Shown here one piece after another: positions 41,244-50,005 of a stretch of DNA of 64,000 bases. A model generated the notes under the pieces. It saw only the letters and a program-made list of their open reading frames with translations. It was not told the DNA's origin and searched no databases. The DNA is from Micrococcaceae bacterium Sec5.1 (GTDB taxonomy: Bacteria > Actinomycetota > Actinomycetes > Actinomycetales > Micrococcaceae). The translations under genes and the position numbers were made by a program. Each line of letters starts with the position of its first letter. The stretch's first letter is position 1. Location of the stretch: positions 4,092,001 through 4,156,000 of the forward strand of contig CP143430.1 in the NCBI GenBank assembly GCA_039636795.1, in the 5' to 3' direction.

Positions 41244-42548
41244 TCAGCGGCGCCAAGCGTGGGAACCCACGTGCCCGGCGCGCATCTCGGCAGCAACGAG
41301 GCCCGTGCGCGAGGGCCGGTAAGCCAGCGCCCAGTAGGCCAGCAGCGCAATTCCGCACACCACACCCAGGCTTGACACCATCAGTTGCCATTGCGTCTGG
41401 GGGTCCTTGCCCCACTCGGCAGCGCCTGCCCAGACGGCAAGGTTCTTTGGCGTCATATAGAAGGCAATCGTGGAGCAGGCCACGATGATCCATCCCGCCG
41501 TGCGCATCCGCCCGCTGCGGGACGGCACCCGATGCATCGCGAAGGCCATGCTCGGCAGGGCTACCGCCACCCAGACCCAGTGGTGGGACCAGGAGACGGG
41601 GCTGACCAGGAGCATCAGGATGGCAGTGGCCGAGACGGCGATGAAGTTTTCATCCACGTCCACGGCCCACTTAATGACCAACGCTGCAAGCGCCGCGAGT
41701 GCCAGGGAAAGAATCAACCACACCACGCTGGTGAGGGCGGAATCCGGCATGCCGAAATGCAGGAGCAGTCCCTTGACCGACAGGTTGTCCACGTAGGCCG
41801 GGCCGCCGATGCGCCCGGTATCGGGGAGGATCTGGGTCCAGAATGCCAGGGATGCTTGCGGCAGGATGGCCCACGCGACCGCGATGGATCCGAAGAATCC
41901 AGCGGCCATCCACGCCAGCGCCTTGAAGTCGCGGCGGACCAGGAAATACAGGCCGAACGCCAGCGGCGTGAGCTTCACACCGGCAGTCAGACCGATCAAG
42001 AGTCCTGCGGGCCACCGGATGAGGCCCGCCCGCGCCTTACCGTAGAGCGCGAAGTCCGCCAGGATCACGCCCATCAGGATGATGTTGATCTGGCCGAAAA
42101 CGAACGTATCCCGCCAGGGACCCAGGAGCAGGATGGCTCCTGTTCCCACCAAAGCCGTGGTCCTGAAGCGATAGTCGGCGAATGCTGAACGCCACGTCTT
42201 CAGGCCGAAATAGTGGCGTGCCAACCAGGCAGCCACCACTGCGGCACCTGCCAGGGCCGCGATGATGAAGACCATGCTGCTGGCAAAGAAACCCATTGCT
42301 GCCAGACCGGCAAAGAGCAAGGCCGCGAAAGGCGGGTAAGTAAATGGAAGGCCGTCGCGCACGGCATACAGGTCCCCGCCCTGGAGAACCTTGCCACCGC
42401 CGTAGAAGTAGACCTCGAAATCGTTCAGGAACGGCTGGTAGTCCGTGTAGAGGAACCAAACAGCGACGGCGAGGGTCAGCACGCCTGCGACGGTCAGGAT
42501 CCAGCCGCGCTGGGCAGCCGAAACAAACGTGGGTGAAGAAGAAGCCAC
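41244..42548 (-). CDS. GT87-type mannosyltransferase, paralogue of 34125-35465
   Basis: A 434-residue multi-helix membrane protein with the same hallmarks as its paralogue: TYPPFAALLFAGLAAMG, GQINIILMGVILADF, LIGLTAGVKLTPLAFGLYFLV and SPVSWSHHWVW. It follows metB; a GTG at 42548, 5 bases after the metB stop, is the likelier start. A TTG at 42587 would overlap metB by 35 bases and adds a non-conserved tail. The gene is 10 kb from its paralogue and not in the same operon. Confidence 0.88.
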   Translation of the reverse strand: MASSSPTFVSAAQRGWILTVAGVLTLAVAVWFLYTDYQPFLNDFEVYFYGGGKVLQGGDLYAVRDGLPFTYPPFAALLFAGLAAMGFFASSMVFIIAALAGAAVVAAWLARHYFGLKTWRSAFADYRFRTTALVGTGAILLLGPWRDTFVFGQINIILMGVILADFALYGKARAGLIRWPAGLLIGLTAGVKLTPLAFGLYFLVRRDFKALAWMAAGFFGSIAVAWAILPQASLAFWTQILPDTGRIGGPAYVDNLSVKGLLLHFGMPDSALTSVVWLILSLALAALAALVIKWAVDVDENFIAVSATAILMLLVSPVSWSHHWVWVAVALPSMAFAMHRVPSRSGRMRTAGWIIVACSTIAFYMTPKNLAVWAGAAEWGKDPQTQWQLMVSSLGVVCGIALLAYWALAYRPSRTGLVAAEMRAGHVGSHAWRR

Positions 42549-42552
42549 AGTG

Positions 42553-43722
42553 TCAGCCGTTGCTGATCTTGGCGAAGGCCTGCTCAAGGTCCGCGATCAG
42601 ATCCTCGGATTCCTCAATGCCACAAGAGAGGCGCAGGAGGTTCACGGGAACGGCCAGTTCTGTCCCCTTGACGGAGGCGTGTGTCATCTCTGAGGGGTAG
42701 TTCATGAGGGACTCGATTCCGCCCAGAGATTCGGCCAGCGTGAAGATCGAGGTGGATTCGGCAACGGTACGGGCAGCCGCCTCACCGCCCTTGAACTGGA
42801 CTGAGACCATGCCGCCGAACTTCTTCATCTGCTTCGCAGCGAGTTCGTGGCCGGGGTGGTCCGGGAGGCCCGGGTACAGCACGGCTTCAACTTCGGGACG
42901 CTGCAGCAACCATTCGGCTACAGCTTGGCCGTTCTCGCTGTGCCGGTCCATCCGCACGCCCAGGGTCTTGAGGCCTCGCGTGGTGAGGAAAGCATCCATC
43001 GGTCCCGAAACGGCACCAACAGCGAACTGGATGAAACCGATCTTCTCGGCAAGTTCAGCGTCGTTGACCACGATCGCGCCGCCCACCACGTCCGAGTGGC
43101 CACCGATGTACTTCGTGGTGGAGTGGATCACGACGTCGGCACCCAGGTCCAGCGGGGTCTGCAAGTAGGGAGACGCGAAGGTGTTGTCGACCACCAGGAG
43201 GGCACCGGCGTCGTGCGCTACTTCGGCGAGCGCCGCGATGTCAGTGATCTTCATCATGGGGTTGGACGGGGTTTCCACCCACACCATGCGCGTCTTGTTC
43301 GCTCCAACGGCACGTGCCACAGCATCGAGATCGGACATGTCCACGGGGGTGTTGCCGATGCCCCAGTCGCCGAGCACGCGGTTGATGAGGCGGTAAGTAC
43401 CACCGTAGGCGTCGTTGCCCAGGACGATGTGGTCCCCAGGACGCGCCACAGCGCGGATCAGCGAGTCTTCGGCAGCAAGGCCAGAGCCGAACGAGAACGC
43501 GGCCGAACCACCCTCAAGGGCTGCCAGCTGCTCCTGCAGGGAGTCACGCGTGGGGTTGCCGCCGCGGCCGTATTCGTAGCCTGAACGCAGGCCGCCAATT
43601 CCGTCCTGCGCGTAGGTTGAGCTGAAGTGCAGAGGTGGCACTACAGCGCCTGTCCGGGGTTCGAAGGCCTGGCCGGCGTGGACGGCCCTCGTGTTGAACC
43701 CGGCGTTGTTGTTGACGGACAT
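42553..43722 (-). CDS. metB: cystathionine gamma-synthase/lyase
   Basis: A 389-residue PLP enzyme that joins cysteine to an activated homoserine or splits cystathionine, in the transsulfuration pathway. The PLP lysine is K204 in STTKYIGGHSD. N-terminal GFNTRAVHAGQ and the RGGNPTRD segment are typical MetB/CGL. Start ATG 43722 has GAGGAG upstream; the reading frame is open 24 bases further. Sequence alone does not decide synthase versus lyase, and its partner cbs immediately upstream suggests cysteine formation from homocysteine as well. Confidence 0.92.
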   Translation of the reverse strand: MSVNNNAGFNTRAVHAGQAFEPRTGAVVPPLHFSSTYAQDGIGGLRSGYEYGRGGNPTRDSLQEQLAALEGGSAAFSFGSGLAAEDSLIRAVARPGDHIVLGNDAYGGTYRLINRVLGDWGIGNTPVDMSDLDAVARAVGANKTRMVWVETPSNPMMKITDIAALAEVAHDAGALLVVDNTFASPYLQTPLDLGADVVIHSTTKYIGGHSDVVGGAIVVNDAELAEKIGFIQFAVGAVSGPMDAFLTTRGLKTLGVRMDRHSENGQAVAEWLLQRPEVEAVLYPGLPDHPGHELAAKQMKKFGGMVSVQFKGGEAAARTVAESTSIFTLAESLGGIESLMNYPSEMTHASVKGTELAVPVNLLRLSCGIEESEDLIADLEQAFAKISNG

Positions 43723-43770
43723 GGAAACTCCTCTTTCAGTGTTCAACGGTTGGAAGTGGGCGCGTCGCGC

Positions 43771-45156
43771 TCAGTTGCTCAGGTAGGCCAGGAGGTCGTG
43801 GCGGGTCAGGATGCCCACGGGCGCCCCAACGAACGTGACCATGACAGTATCAACGTCGGACAACAGCTCACGCGCCGCGGAGATGGTCTCCAGCGATCCG
43901 ATAACGGGCAGGCGCTCCCCCATGTGTTCGGCGATCTTGTCCGTGAGTTTGGCTTCGCCGCGGAACAGCTTGGTGGTGAGGCTGCGCTCATCAACTGCAC
44001 CCAGGACCTCGCCCATGACCACAGGCGGTTCCTGCGAGAGGACAGGGATGTGTGAGACGCCGAACTCGTTCATGATGTTGATGACGTCTCGAACGGTCTC
44101 GTTCGGGTGGATGTGGACCAGGTCCGGCATCTCGCCTGTCTTGGACTTCAGTACCTCGCCCACGGAGGACTCTTCGCCGCCGGAAAGGAAGCCGTAAGAG
44201 CGCATCCATTGATCGTTGAAGATCTTGGCAAGATAGCCGCGGCCGGAATCGGGGAGGATCACCACAACGACCGCGGACTCGTCCAGGTCCTTGGCAGCCT
44301 CCAAGGCAGCGACCACGGCCATGCCGGAGGAGCCGCCCACCAGGAGGCCCTCTTCGCGTGCCAGGCGGCGGGTCATGGCGAACGAATCGGCATCAGACAC
44401 TGCGATGACCTGGTCCGGCACGGTTTTGTCGTAATTGGCGGGCCACATGTCCTCGCCAACGCCCTCAACGAAGTACGGGCGTCCCGTGCCGCCTGAGTAC
44501 ACAGAACCTTCGGGGTCTGCGCCGATGACCTTGACCCGGCCGCCGTCGGACCCGGGCCTGTCGGCCGAGACTTCCTTAAGGAAGGGGCCCGTGCCTGTGA
44601 TGGTGCCGCCCGTTCCCGCGCCGATGACGACGTGCGTCACCTTGCCGTCAGTATCGCGCCAGATCTCCGGGCCCGTTGACTCGAAGTGGCTGCCTGGGGC
44701 TGCGGGGTTGGAGAACTGGTCCGGCTTGAAGGCCCCGGGAATTTCCTTGACCAGGCGATCTGAGACGCTGTAATAACTTTGCGGGCTGTCGGGGGCGACT
44801 GCTGTGGGTGTCACCACAACTTCGGCGCCATAAGCTGCCAAGACCGCACGTTTGTCCTCGCCGACTTTGTCCGGCACCACGAAGACGCACTTGTAGCCCT
44901 TTTGTTGGGCTACGAGCGCCAGTCCCACGCCGGTGTTCCCCGACGTCGGTTCAACGATGGTTCCGCCCGGCTGCAGCCGCCCGTCCTTTTCCGCCTCTTC
45001 GATCATCTTCACGGCGATGCGATCCTTGATGGACCCGCCGGGGTTGACGTACTCGAGCTTGACCAGGACGGTGGCTTTGATCCCGTCCGTTACGTGGTTG
45101 AGCTTGATGAGCGGCGTATTGCCGATGAGGTCCAACACGGACTGGGCGTACTTCAT
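43771..45156 (-). CDS. cbs: cystathionine beta-synthase
   Basis: A 461-residue PLP enzyme combining serine and homocysteine to cystathionine. The N-terminal catalytic part carries K44 (GGSIKDR) and the phosphate loop GTGGTITGTG. The C-terminal third has two CBS repeats (about residues 335-461), the regulatory part that binds S-adenosylmethionine or nucleotides in related enzymes. It lies 48 bases upstream of metB on the same strand, so both steps of reverse transsulfuration are probably cotranscribed. Confidence 0.95.
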   Translation of the reverse strand: MKYAQSVLDLIGNTPLIKLNHVTDGIKATVLVKLEYVNPGGSIKDRIAVKMIEEAEKDGRLQPGGTIVEPTSGNTGVGLALVAQQKGYKCVFVVPDKVGEDKRAVLAAYGAEVVVTPTAVAPDSPQSYYSVSDRLVKEIPGAFKPDQFSNPAAPGSHFESTGPEIWRDTDGKVTHVVIGAGTGGTITGTGPFLKEVSADRPGSDGGRVKVIGADPEGSVYSGGTGRPYFVEGVGEDMWPANYDKTVPDQVIAVSDADSFAMTRRLAREEGLLVGGSSGMAVVAALEAAKDLDESAVVVVILPDSGRGYLAKIFNDQWMRSYGFLSGGEESSVGEVLKSKTGEMPDLVHIHPNETVRDVINIMNEFGVSHIPVLSQEPPVVMGEVLGAVDERSLTTKLFRGEAKLTDKIAEHMGERLPVIGSLETISAARELLSDVDTVMVTFVGAPVGILTRHDLLAYLSN

Positions 45157-45213
45157 AGGTACAAAGTTACCGCCTGCCCGTAGTCCGCCCCGCCGTGCCT
45201 CACTTGCTGTGTA

Positions 45214-45606
45214 TCACTTCCCGGCAGAGTCGTCGGTCTGCCAGAGGCCCAGGATGTTGCCCTCGGTGTCCTTGAAGTAGGCGTACCAGCCCATGCCGGG
45301 GACGGCGTCCTTACCTTGAACGATGGAGCCGCCAGCGGATTCCACCTGGCTGAGGGCAGCATCCACATCGTCCACGTCGACTGTGAGGATGGGAGTTTTC
45401 AGGTTCTCCGTGCGTGGAAACAGCGCGCCGTTGATGGCTCCGGGTTCGCTGGGCCTGCCAGTCTGTTCATCGGACGGAGTCGTGATCGCGATCGTGTAAT
45501 CCATCTCCTGCATAGGGCTGAGATTCCAGCCGAAAGCACTTTGGTAAAAAGTGTTGGCCCTCTCGTTGTCATCCGTGGGAATCTCAAAATGCACTATTCC
45601 GGCCAT
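45214..45606 (-). CDS. VOC-family (glyoxalase/dioxygenase-like) protein
   Basis: A 130-residue protein with two beta-alpha-beta-beta-beta modules. The N-terminal MAGIVHFEIPTDDNERANTFYQ carries the metal-binding His, and the second module has VDDVDAALSQVESAGG and MGWYAYFKDTEGNILGLWQ with a Glu-like ligand position. The ATG at 45606 is the family-typical start. No neighbour gives a clue to its substrate. Confidence 0.85.
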   Translation of the reverse strand: MAGIVHFEIPTDDNERANTFYQSAFGWNLSPMQEMDYTIAITTPSDEQTGRPSEPGAINGALFPRTENLKTPILTVDVDDVDAALSQVESAGGSIVQGKDAVPGMGWYAYFKDTEGNILGLWQTDDSAGK

Positions 45607-45738
45607 GGTTTGCGCTCCTGGATTTTGCGGTTCGGACGCGGCCCACCCGCGCCACATCAGGGAGTCTAGACCCGTGAGGCAGCCGCCGTAAGAGGCTTAC
45701 AGGAGTGAATTGTCAGCCAGCCGTGGGACCATGAAAAC

Positions 45739-46710
45739 ATGACCATCGCAGATGCCCCGCCCCTTGTTGCGGCCGCGGCAGACGCTTCCGTACGATGGCA
45801 CCCCGGCGCCTCCTACAGGCTCGACCAAACCATGTTTCCCCTGATGCGGGGCAATGCCGACCCCTCTTTCGCGGCCCATCCCAACGGTTTCTGGATGGCC
45901 TTCACCACTCCTTCGGGGTCTGTGACCCTGCGGCTCTCGGCGGCTGGAGTGGGCGAGGATACGTTCGTTGACGCCCAGGCCTGGGGGCCCGGGGCGGAGG
46001 ACGCCATCGTCGGCGTTCCCCGCCTCCTCGGCGCGGACGACGACTGGTCCGCGTTTGACGAACCCGGCTTCCATGCAACGCTCCCCCGCCTGGTCACTGA
46101 AGCACGACGCCGCAACCTGGCACTGCGGCTACCCTCCACTGGGCGGCTGGTTGACTCGCTGGTGCCCACCATTCTGGAGCAAAAGGTCACCACCTTGGAG
46201 GCAAGGCGAGGCTACCGGTACTTGATGTACCGGTTCGGAACACGCGCGCCGGGCAAGGCCCCCGATGGGCTCCTCGTGCCTCCCACGGCGCGGCAATGGT
46301 TGGCCGTTCCATCCTGGGAGTGGCATAAGGCGGGAGTCGGGCCACAACGCTCGGCAACGGTGATGCGGGCGCTGCAATCCGCCGTCGCGCTTGAACGTTT
46401 GGCTGGCCTTGACCCAGCCCGTGCCGGAGCCAAACTGCAGACCATTCCGGGAATCGGAGTGTGGACTGCTGCAGAAGTGGTCCAACGGACCCACGGCTGC
46501 CCGGACTCGATTTCCGTGGGCGACTACCACCTGGCCTCTTATGTGGGCTACGCGTTGCTGGGACGGAAGATTGACGACGCCGGCATGCTGGAGTTGCTGG
46601 AACCTTGGCGGGGACAAAGGCAGCGCCTGGTCCGCATGCTCTACCTGAGCGGCTTCCGCAAGCCCACTTTCGGGCCAAGGATGACCGTCCAGGACCACCG
46701 CGCCCACTAA
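45739..46710 (+). CDS. AlkA-like DNA-3-methyladenine glycosylase
   Basis: A 323-residue HhH-GPD glycosylase that removes alkylated bases, starting base-excision repair. The helix-hairpin-helix reads LQTIPGIGVWTAAEV (233-247) and the catalytic Asp is D262 in ISVGDYHLASYVG. The N-terminal half is AlkA-like but there is no visible AdaA methyl-transfer domain. It is convergent with the AbiEi-type gene, with repeat C1 between the two. It joins the AlkZ-like protein at 4680-5822 as a second alkyl-repair gene in this window. Confidence 0.88.
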   Translation: MTIADAPPLVAAAADASVRWHPGASYRLDQTMFPLMRGNADPSFAAHPNGFWMAFTTPSGSVTLRLSAAGVGEDTFVDAQAWGPGAEDAIVGVPRLLGADDDWSAFDEPGFHATLPRLVTEARRRNLALRLPSTGRLVDSLVPTILEQKVTTLEARRGYRYLMYRFGTRAPGKAPDGLLVPPTARQWLAVPSWEWHKAGVGPQRSATVMRALQSAVALERLAGLDPARAGAKLQTIPGIGVWTAAEVVQRTHGCPDSISVGDYHLASYVGYALLGRKIDDAGMLELLEPWRGQRQRLVRMLYLSGFRKPTFGPRMTVQDHRAH

Positions 46711-46777
46711 AGCAACGCGGAGTCACTTGTGGCCCATGTTTGCTCCGCCAAAGGGCCATAAGTGACTCCGCGTTGCT
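46711..46777. repeat. long palindrome, repeat family C copy 1 (inverted to C2)
   Basis: 25-base arms (46711-46735 and 46753-46777, one mismatch) beginning GCAACGCGGAGTCACTT. The right arm ends one base before the stop codon of the AbiEi-type gene. The whole unit reads as the reverse complement of C2 at 47764-47828, including the loop. Confidence 0.8.
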
Positions 46778-47698
46778 CTACATTGCGCGGAGCTTCGCAT
46801 TCTTGATCCTGGAGATCACTCCGGCGAAACCTTCGGCAAGGTCGTCTGCATTGACCTTGACATAGGACCAGCCAGCGCTGAGAAATGCCTCGTCGCGGCG
46901 GTTATCCCTGGACTGCTGTTCACGTGTCAGGTGATGGGCGCCGTCGTACTGTACTGCGATGCGAAACCGCCGGTACCCGAGGTCGGCCCTGGGTGATAGC
47001 GGATCCAAGGGGTCCAACTGCAGCTGTAGTTCCGGCTCCGGCAGGCCGGAATCCCGCATGGCCAAACGCAGGAATGTTTCTGGATACGAATCTGCGCCCA
47101 CCCTCATTTCGTCCAGTGCCAGGCGGGCCTTTTCCACCCCTTGGAGATTAGGGTGTTGTCGAATCAACAGCCGAAGACCGGATGGGTAAGCATAGGGTTC
47201 GGACCGTGATTCGAAAGCTGGCCGAGGGCGACGGATCAGCTGATCGCCCATCGCAATGACATAGGGAAGAGGCAATTCCGTGGCTAGGTCCAGCCAGGTC
47301 CGGGGCCGCACCGAGACCGGGACTCCCTGATAATTCACAACCTCGCCAGGGAAAACCCGAACTCTGTGACCTATTACTCCGGTCCGGCGAACGCGCGGTA
47401 GTTGATGTGGCTTGCTGAGATGGATTGTCTCCTCGTTGCCCATCCAAGGCGGAAGCCCCAGCCCGGTCAAAAGGGCAGCAGTCTCATGCGAAACCCAGGC
47501 GCCCGGTGTTGCGGCGGCCAGAACCCTCGCCCGTTCCAGCAATTCAATCTCACGTCCCGTTGGCAGATAAATCAGCCGACCGCCGTCGGCCAGGTCCTTG
47601 GCTCTCAGGCGTTTGGTCGCGACGCCCAAGGCGCGGGACTCATAGACGGTGAAGGGCCGAGCGTCGAGCCCGTCCGGCAAAGGATTGATGCGAACCAT
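46778..47698 (-). CDS. AbiEi-like/DUF559 nuclease-domain protein, intact
   Basis: A 306-residue protein, intact relative of the frameshifted gene at 3479-4473. The N-terminal region (about 1-180) resembles the AbiEi antitoxin-type winged-helix domain (YLPTGREIELLERARVLAAA and AWVSHETAALLTGLG). The C-terminal part has a DUF559/Vsr-like nuclease pattern: RIAVQYDGAHHLTREQQSRD and GWSYVKVNADDL, with the acidic residues expected of the restriction-endonuclease fold. Its function is unknown. It is the only gene between repeats C1 and C2. Confidence 0.85.
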   Translation of the reverse strand: MVRINPLPDGLDARPFTVYESRALGVATKRLRAKDLADGGRLIYLPTGREIELLERARVLAAATPGAWVSHETAALLTGLGLPPWMGNEETIHLSKPHQLPRVRRTGVIGHRVRVFPGEVVNYQGVPVSVRPRTWLDLATELPLPYVIAMGDQLIRRPRPAFESRSEPYAYPSGLRLLIRQHPNLQGVEKARLALDEMRVGADSYPETFLRLAMRDSGLPEPELQLQLDPLDPLSPRADLGYRRFRIAVQYDGAHHLTREQQSRDNRRDEAFLSAGWSYVKVNADDLAEGFAGVISRIKNAKLRAM

Positions 47699-47763
47699 GC
47701 ACTCCAGTCTGTCGGCTGGAGGCCTAGGAAATTGAGTTATCCACAGGTCCACCTACTGCCGAG

Positions 47764-47828
47764 GCAACGCGGGGTCACTTTTGGCCCTTTAAAGGCGTCA
47801 ACATGGGCCATAAGTGACCCCGCGTTGC
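47764..47828. repeat. long palindrome, repeat family C copy 2
   Basis: 24-base arms (47764-47787 and 47805-47828, one mismatch) beginning GCAACGCGGGGTCACTT, between the start of the AbiEi-type gene and the stop of the acyl-CoA synthetase. The inner part matches the loop of C1 read backwards. It also works as a terminator of the synthetase transcript. Confidence 0.8.
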
Positions 47829-47829
47829 T

Positions 47830-49506
47830 TTAGAGGTGCAGGCGGGAGACCGCTTCCTGGCGCATGTCCACCTTCCGAACTTTGCCCGAGACGGTCATCG
47901 GGAAACTCTCGCGGACATCCACGTATTTCGGAATCTTGTAGTGCGCCAGCTTGCCCCTGCAGTACTCGGCGATGTCCTCCGCGGTCAGGGTTTCCGCCCC
48001 CGGTTTGAGGATGATGCAGGCCATGAGTTCCTCGCCGTATTTAGCGTCCGGAACCCCGATCACCTGCACGTCCTGGATGGACGGATGCAGATACAGGAAC
48101 TCCTCAATCTCGCGGGGATAAATGTTCTCGCCACCACGAATCACCATGTCCTTAATCCGGCCTTCGATCACCAGATACCCATCCTCGTCCATGCGGGCGA
48201 GGTCGCCGGTATGCATCCAGCCCTCGGAGTCAATGGCCTCGGCGGTCTTGTCCGGCTGGCCCCAGTAGCCCTGCATCACCGCGTAGCCGCGCGTGCACAG
48301 CTCACCGATGACGCCGCGCTCCACCACTTCACCTGTACCCGGGTCCACAATCCGGCTCTCAAGGTGCGGCATGGTCCTGCCCACTGTGCTGGTCCGGTGC
48401 TCCAAAGTGTCCCCCGCCCGGGTCATGGTGGACACCGGCGAAGTCTCGGTCATGCCATAGCAAATGGCAACATCCACCATGTGCATCTCATCGATGACCC
48501 GGCGCATCACCTCAATGGGGCACAACGACCCCGCCATGACACCCGTCCTGAGCGTGGAGAGATCGAACGTGGCAAAGTCGGGCAGCGCGAGTTCGGCAAT
48601 GAACATGGTGGGCACGCCATAAAGCGACGTGCCGCCAAAGTCCTGCACGGCTTCCAAGGCCGCCGCTGGGCTGAATCCCCTGCTTGGGATGATGGTTGCC
48701 GCCCCGAAACTCAGGGCATTCAGGTTCCCGATCACCATTCCGAAGCAGTGGTAGAAAGGCACTGGAATCACCACGCGGTCATGTTCCGTGTAGCCCAGGA
48801 GGCGGCCGATCGAGTGACCGTTGTTGAGGATGTTGTGGTGCGTGAGGGTCGCACCCTTCGGGAAGCCCGTGGTGCCCGATGTGTATTGAAGGTTGATGGG
48901 ATCATGCGGATCCAGTTCGGCCATACGGTCCCGTACTGCAGAAGGCCCGACGCCGTCCGCCCGGGTCAGGAGCTCGGCATACGTCAGTTCGTGGCCGGCC
49001 TGGGGGACACCCGGGGTGAGCCCCGCAACCGGTTCTCCGGGGAGAAAGACGATCTCCCTGAGTTCGGGGCAAGTGCCTGCAGTTTCCCTGGCCATGCCCA
49101 CGTAATCGCTGTTCTTATCGGAGGGCGCAGCCACGAGCATCCGCATACCGTTCTGCTTGACCACGAATTCCAATTCGTGCCTGCGATAAGCCGGGTTGAC
49201 GTTGACCAGCACGGCCCCGATCTTTGCCGTGGCGTACTGCAGGATGGTCCACTCGGCACAGTTCGGGCTCCAGATGCCGATGCGCTCGCCTTTCTCCACC
49301 CCGAGGGCGAGGAGCGCGCGGGCGAGGTGATCGACGTCGTCGTTAAGCTTTTCGTAGCTCCACCGACGGGCATCCCCGCCTGGCGTGGCAGCGGCTTCTA
49401 TCAGCGCGTCCCTGAGCGGAAACTGCGCTGCGATGCGTTCAAAATTGGCACCGATGGTCTCTTCGAGCAGCGGGACGTCAGTGTCTCCGTCGGTGTAGGA
49501 CAACAT
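47830..49506 (-). CDS. AMP-binding acyl-CoA synthetase
   Basis: A 558-residue ANL-family enzyme that activates a carboxylic acid with ATP and CoA. The P-loop-like motif YTSGTTGFPKG lies near residue 216, with YGMTETSP at the A5 motif, HTGDLARMDEDGYL at A7 and KDMVIRGGENIYP at A8. C-terminal K (TVSGKVRKVD) is the catalytic lysine. Most similar in style to medium-chain fatty acyl-CoA ligases, but the substrate cannot be read. Start ATG 49506 gives the usual 25-residue lead. Confidence 0.9.
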   Translation of the reverse strand: MLSYTDGDTDVPLLEETIGANFERIAAQFPLRDALIEAAATPGGDARRWSYEKLNDDVDHLARALLALGVEKGERIGIWSPNCAEWTILQYATAKIGAVLVNVNPAYRRHELEFVVKQNGMRMLVAAPSDKNSDYVGMARETAGTCPELREIVFLPGEPVAGLTPGVPQAGHELTYAELLTRADGVGPSAVRDRMAELDPHDPINLQYTSGTTGFPKGATLTHHNILNNGHSIGRLLGYTEHDRVVIPVPFYHCFGMVIGNLNALSFGAATIIPSRGFSPAAALEAVQDFGGTSLYGVPTMFIAELALPDFATFDLSTLRTGVMAGSLCPIEVMRRVIDEMHMVDVAICYGMTETSPVSTMTRAGDTLEHRTSTVGRTMPHLESRIVDPGTGEVVERGVIGELCTRGYAVMQGYWGQPDKTAEAIDSEGWMHTGDLARMDEDGYLVIEGRIKDMVIRGGENIYPREIEEFLYLHPSIQDVQVIGVPDAKYGEELMACIILKPGAETLTAEDIAEYCRGKLAHYKIPKYVDVRESFPMTVSGKVRKVDMRQEAVSRLHL

Positions 49507-49589
49507 GACCGAACGCTACCAAGACAGTGCGCGCAACAGAACCGTAAAGTGGACAATCGGCTCCGTGTCCTCCCGGTAGGGTTGGATCC

Positions 49590-49868
49590 ATGAGTGCACC
49601 CATCGACCTGCAGGCCACGTTCATCCCCAACGACGGCGAATTCTTCCGCGTGAAGCTCGCCTTGGAAATCGCGATCGACGAGGTCGTCAACGAGCCCGGC
49701 TGCATCCGTTATGAACTGACCGAAGCCAGTGAGGAGAAGCTGGTGCTCACAGAGCGCTGGGAATCGGAAGAGGCCTTGGAGAAGCACTCCAAGGGCATTG
49801 CAGTGCAGGACCTGAACGAGTCCCTCAGCGCCTTGCTGGCTGAGCCGGTCAAGCTCGAACGGCTCTAG
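49590..49868 (+). CDS. antibiotic-biosynthesis-monooxygenase-like (ABM) protein
   Basis: A 92-residue ferredoxin-like ABM-fold protein, typically acting as quinol monooxygenase (YgiN-like). The pattern FIPNDGEFFRVKLALE, EPGCIRYELTEA, LTERWESEEALEKHSKG fits. The ATG at 49590 starts just downstream of the acyl-CoA synthetase and on the opposite strand. Such proteins form dimers and act without cofactors. Confidence 0.75.
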   Translation: MSAPIDLQATFIPNDGEFFRVKLALEIAIDEVVNEPGCIRYELTEASEEKLVLTERWESEEALEKHSKGIAVQDLNESLSALLAEPVKLERL

Positions 49869-49940
49869 CCTCTCCCAGCCCTGGCTCAGCTCCCCACACC
49901 AGCTCAGCGAAATCGCCGCAAAACTGCGGGAACGCATTAA

Positions 49941-49980
49941 AGCATCGAGGTCGCCGGAATTTTCCGGCGACCTCGATGCT
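49941..49980. terminator. 19-bp perfect stem between convergent genes
   Basis: Arms at 49941-49959 and 49962-49980 with a 2-base loop, between the ABM-like gene and trxA, which converge. It would end transcription from both sides. No second copy of this sequence is seen. Confidence 0.85.
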
Positions 49981-50005
49981 GTTCCGGCGGTTTCGCCGGG
50001 CGGGT

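Noticed and set aside
47836..49593. A 585-codon plus-strand frame
   Set aside because: It is the antisense shadow of the acyl-CoA synthetase, which has all ANL motifs.
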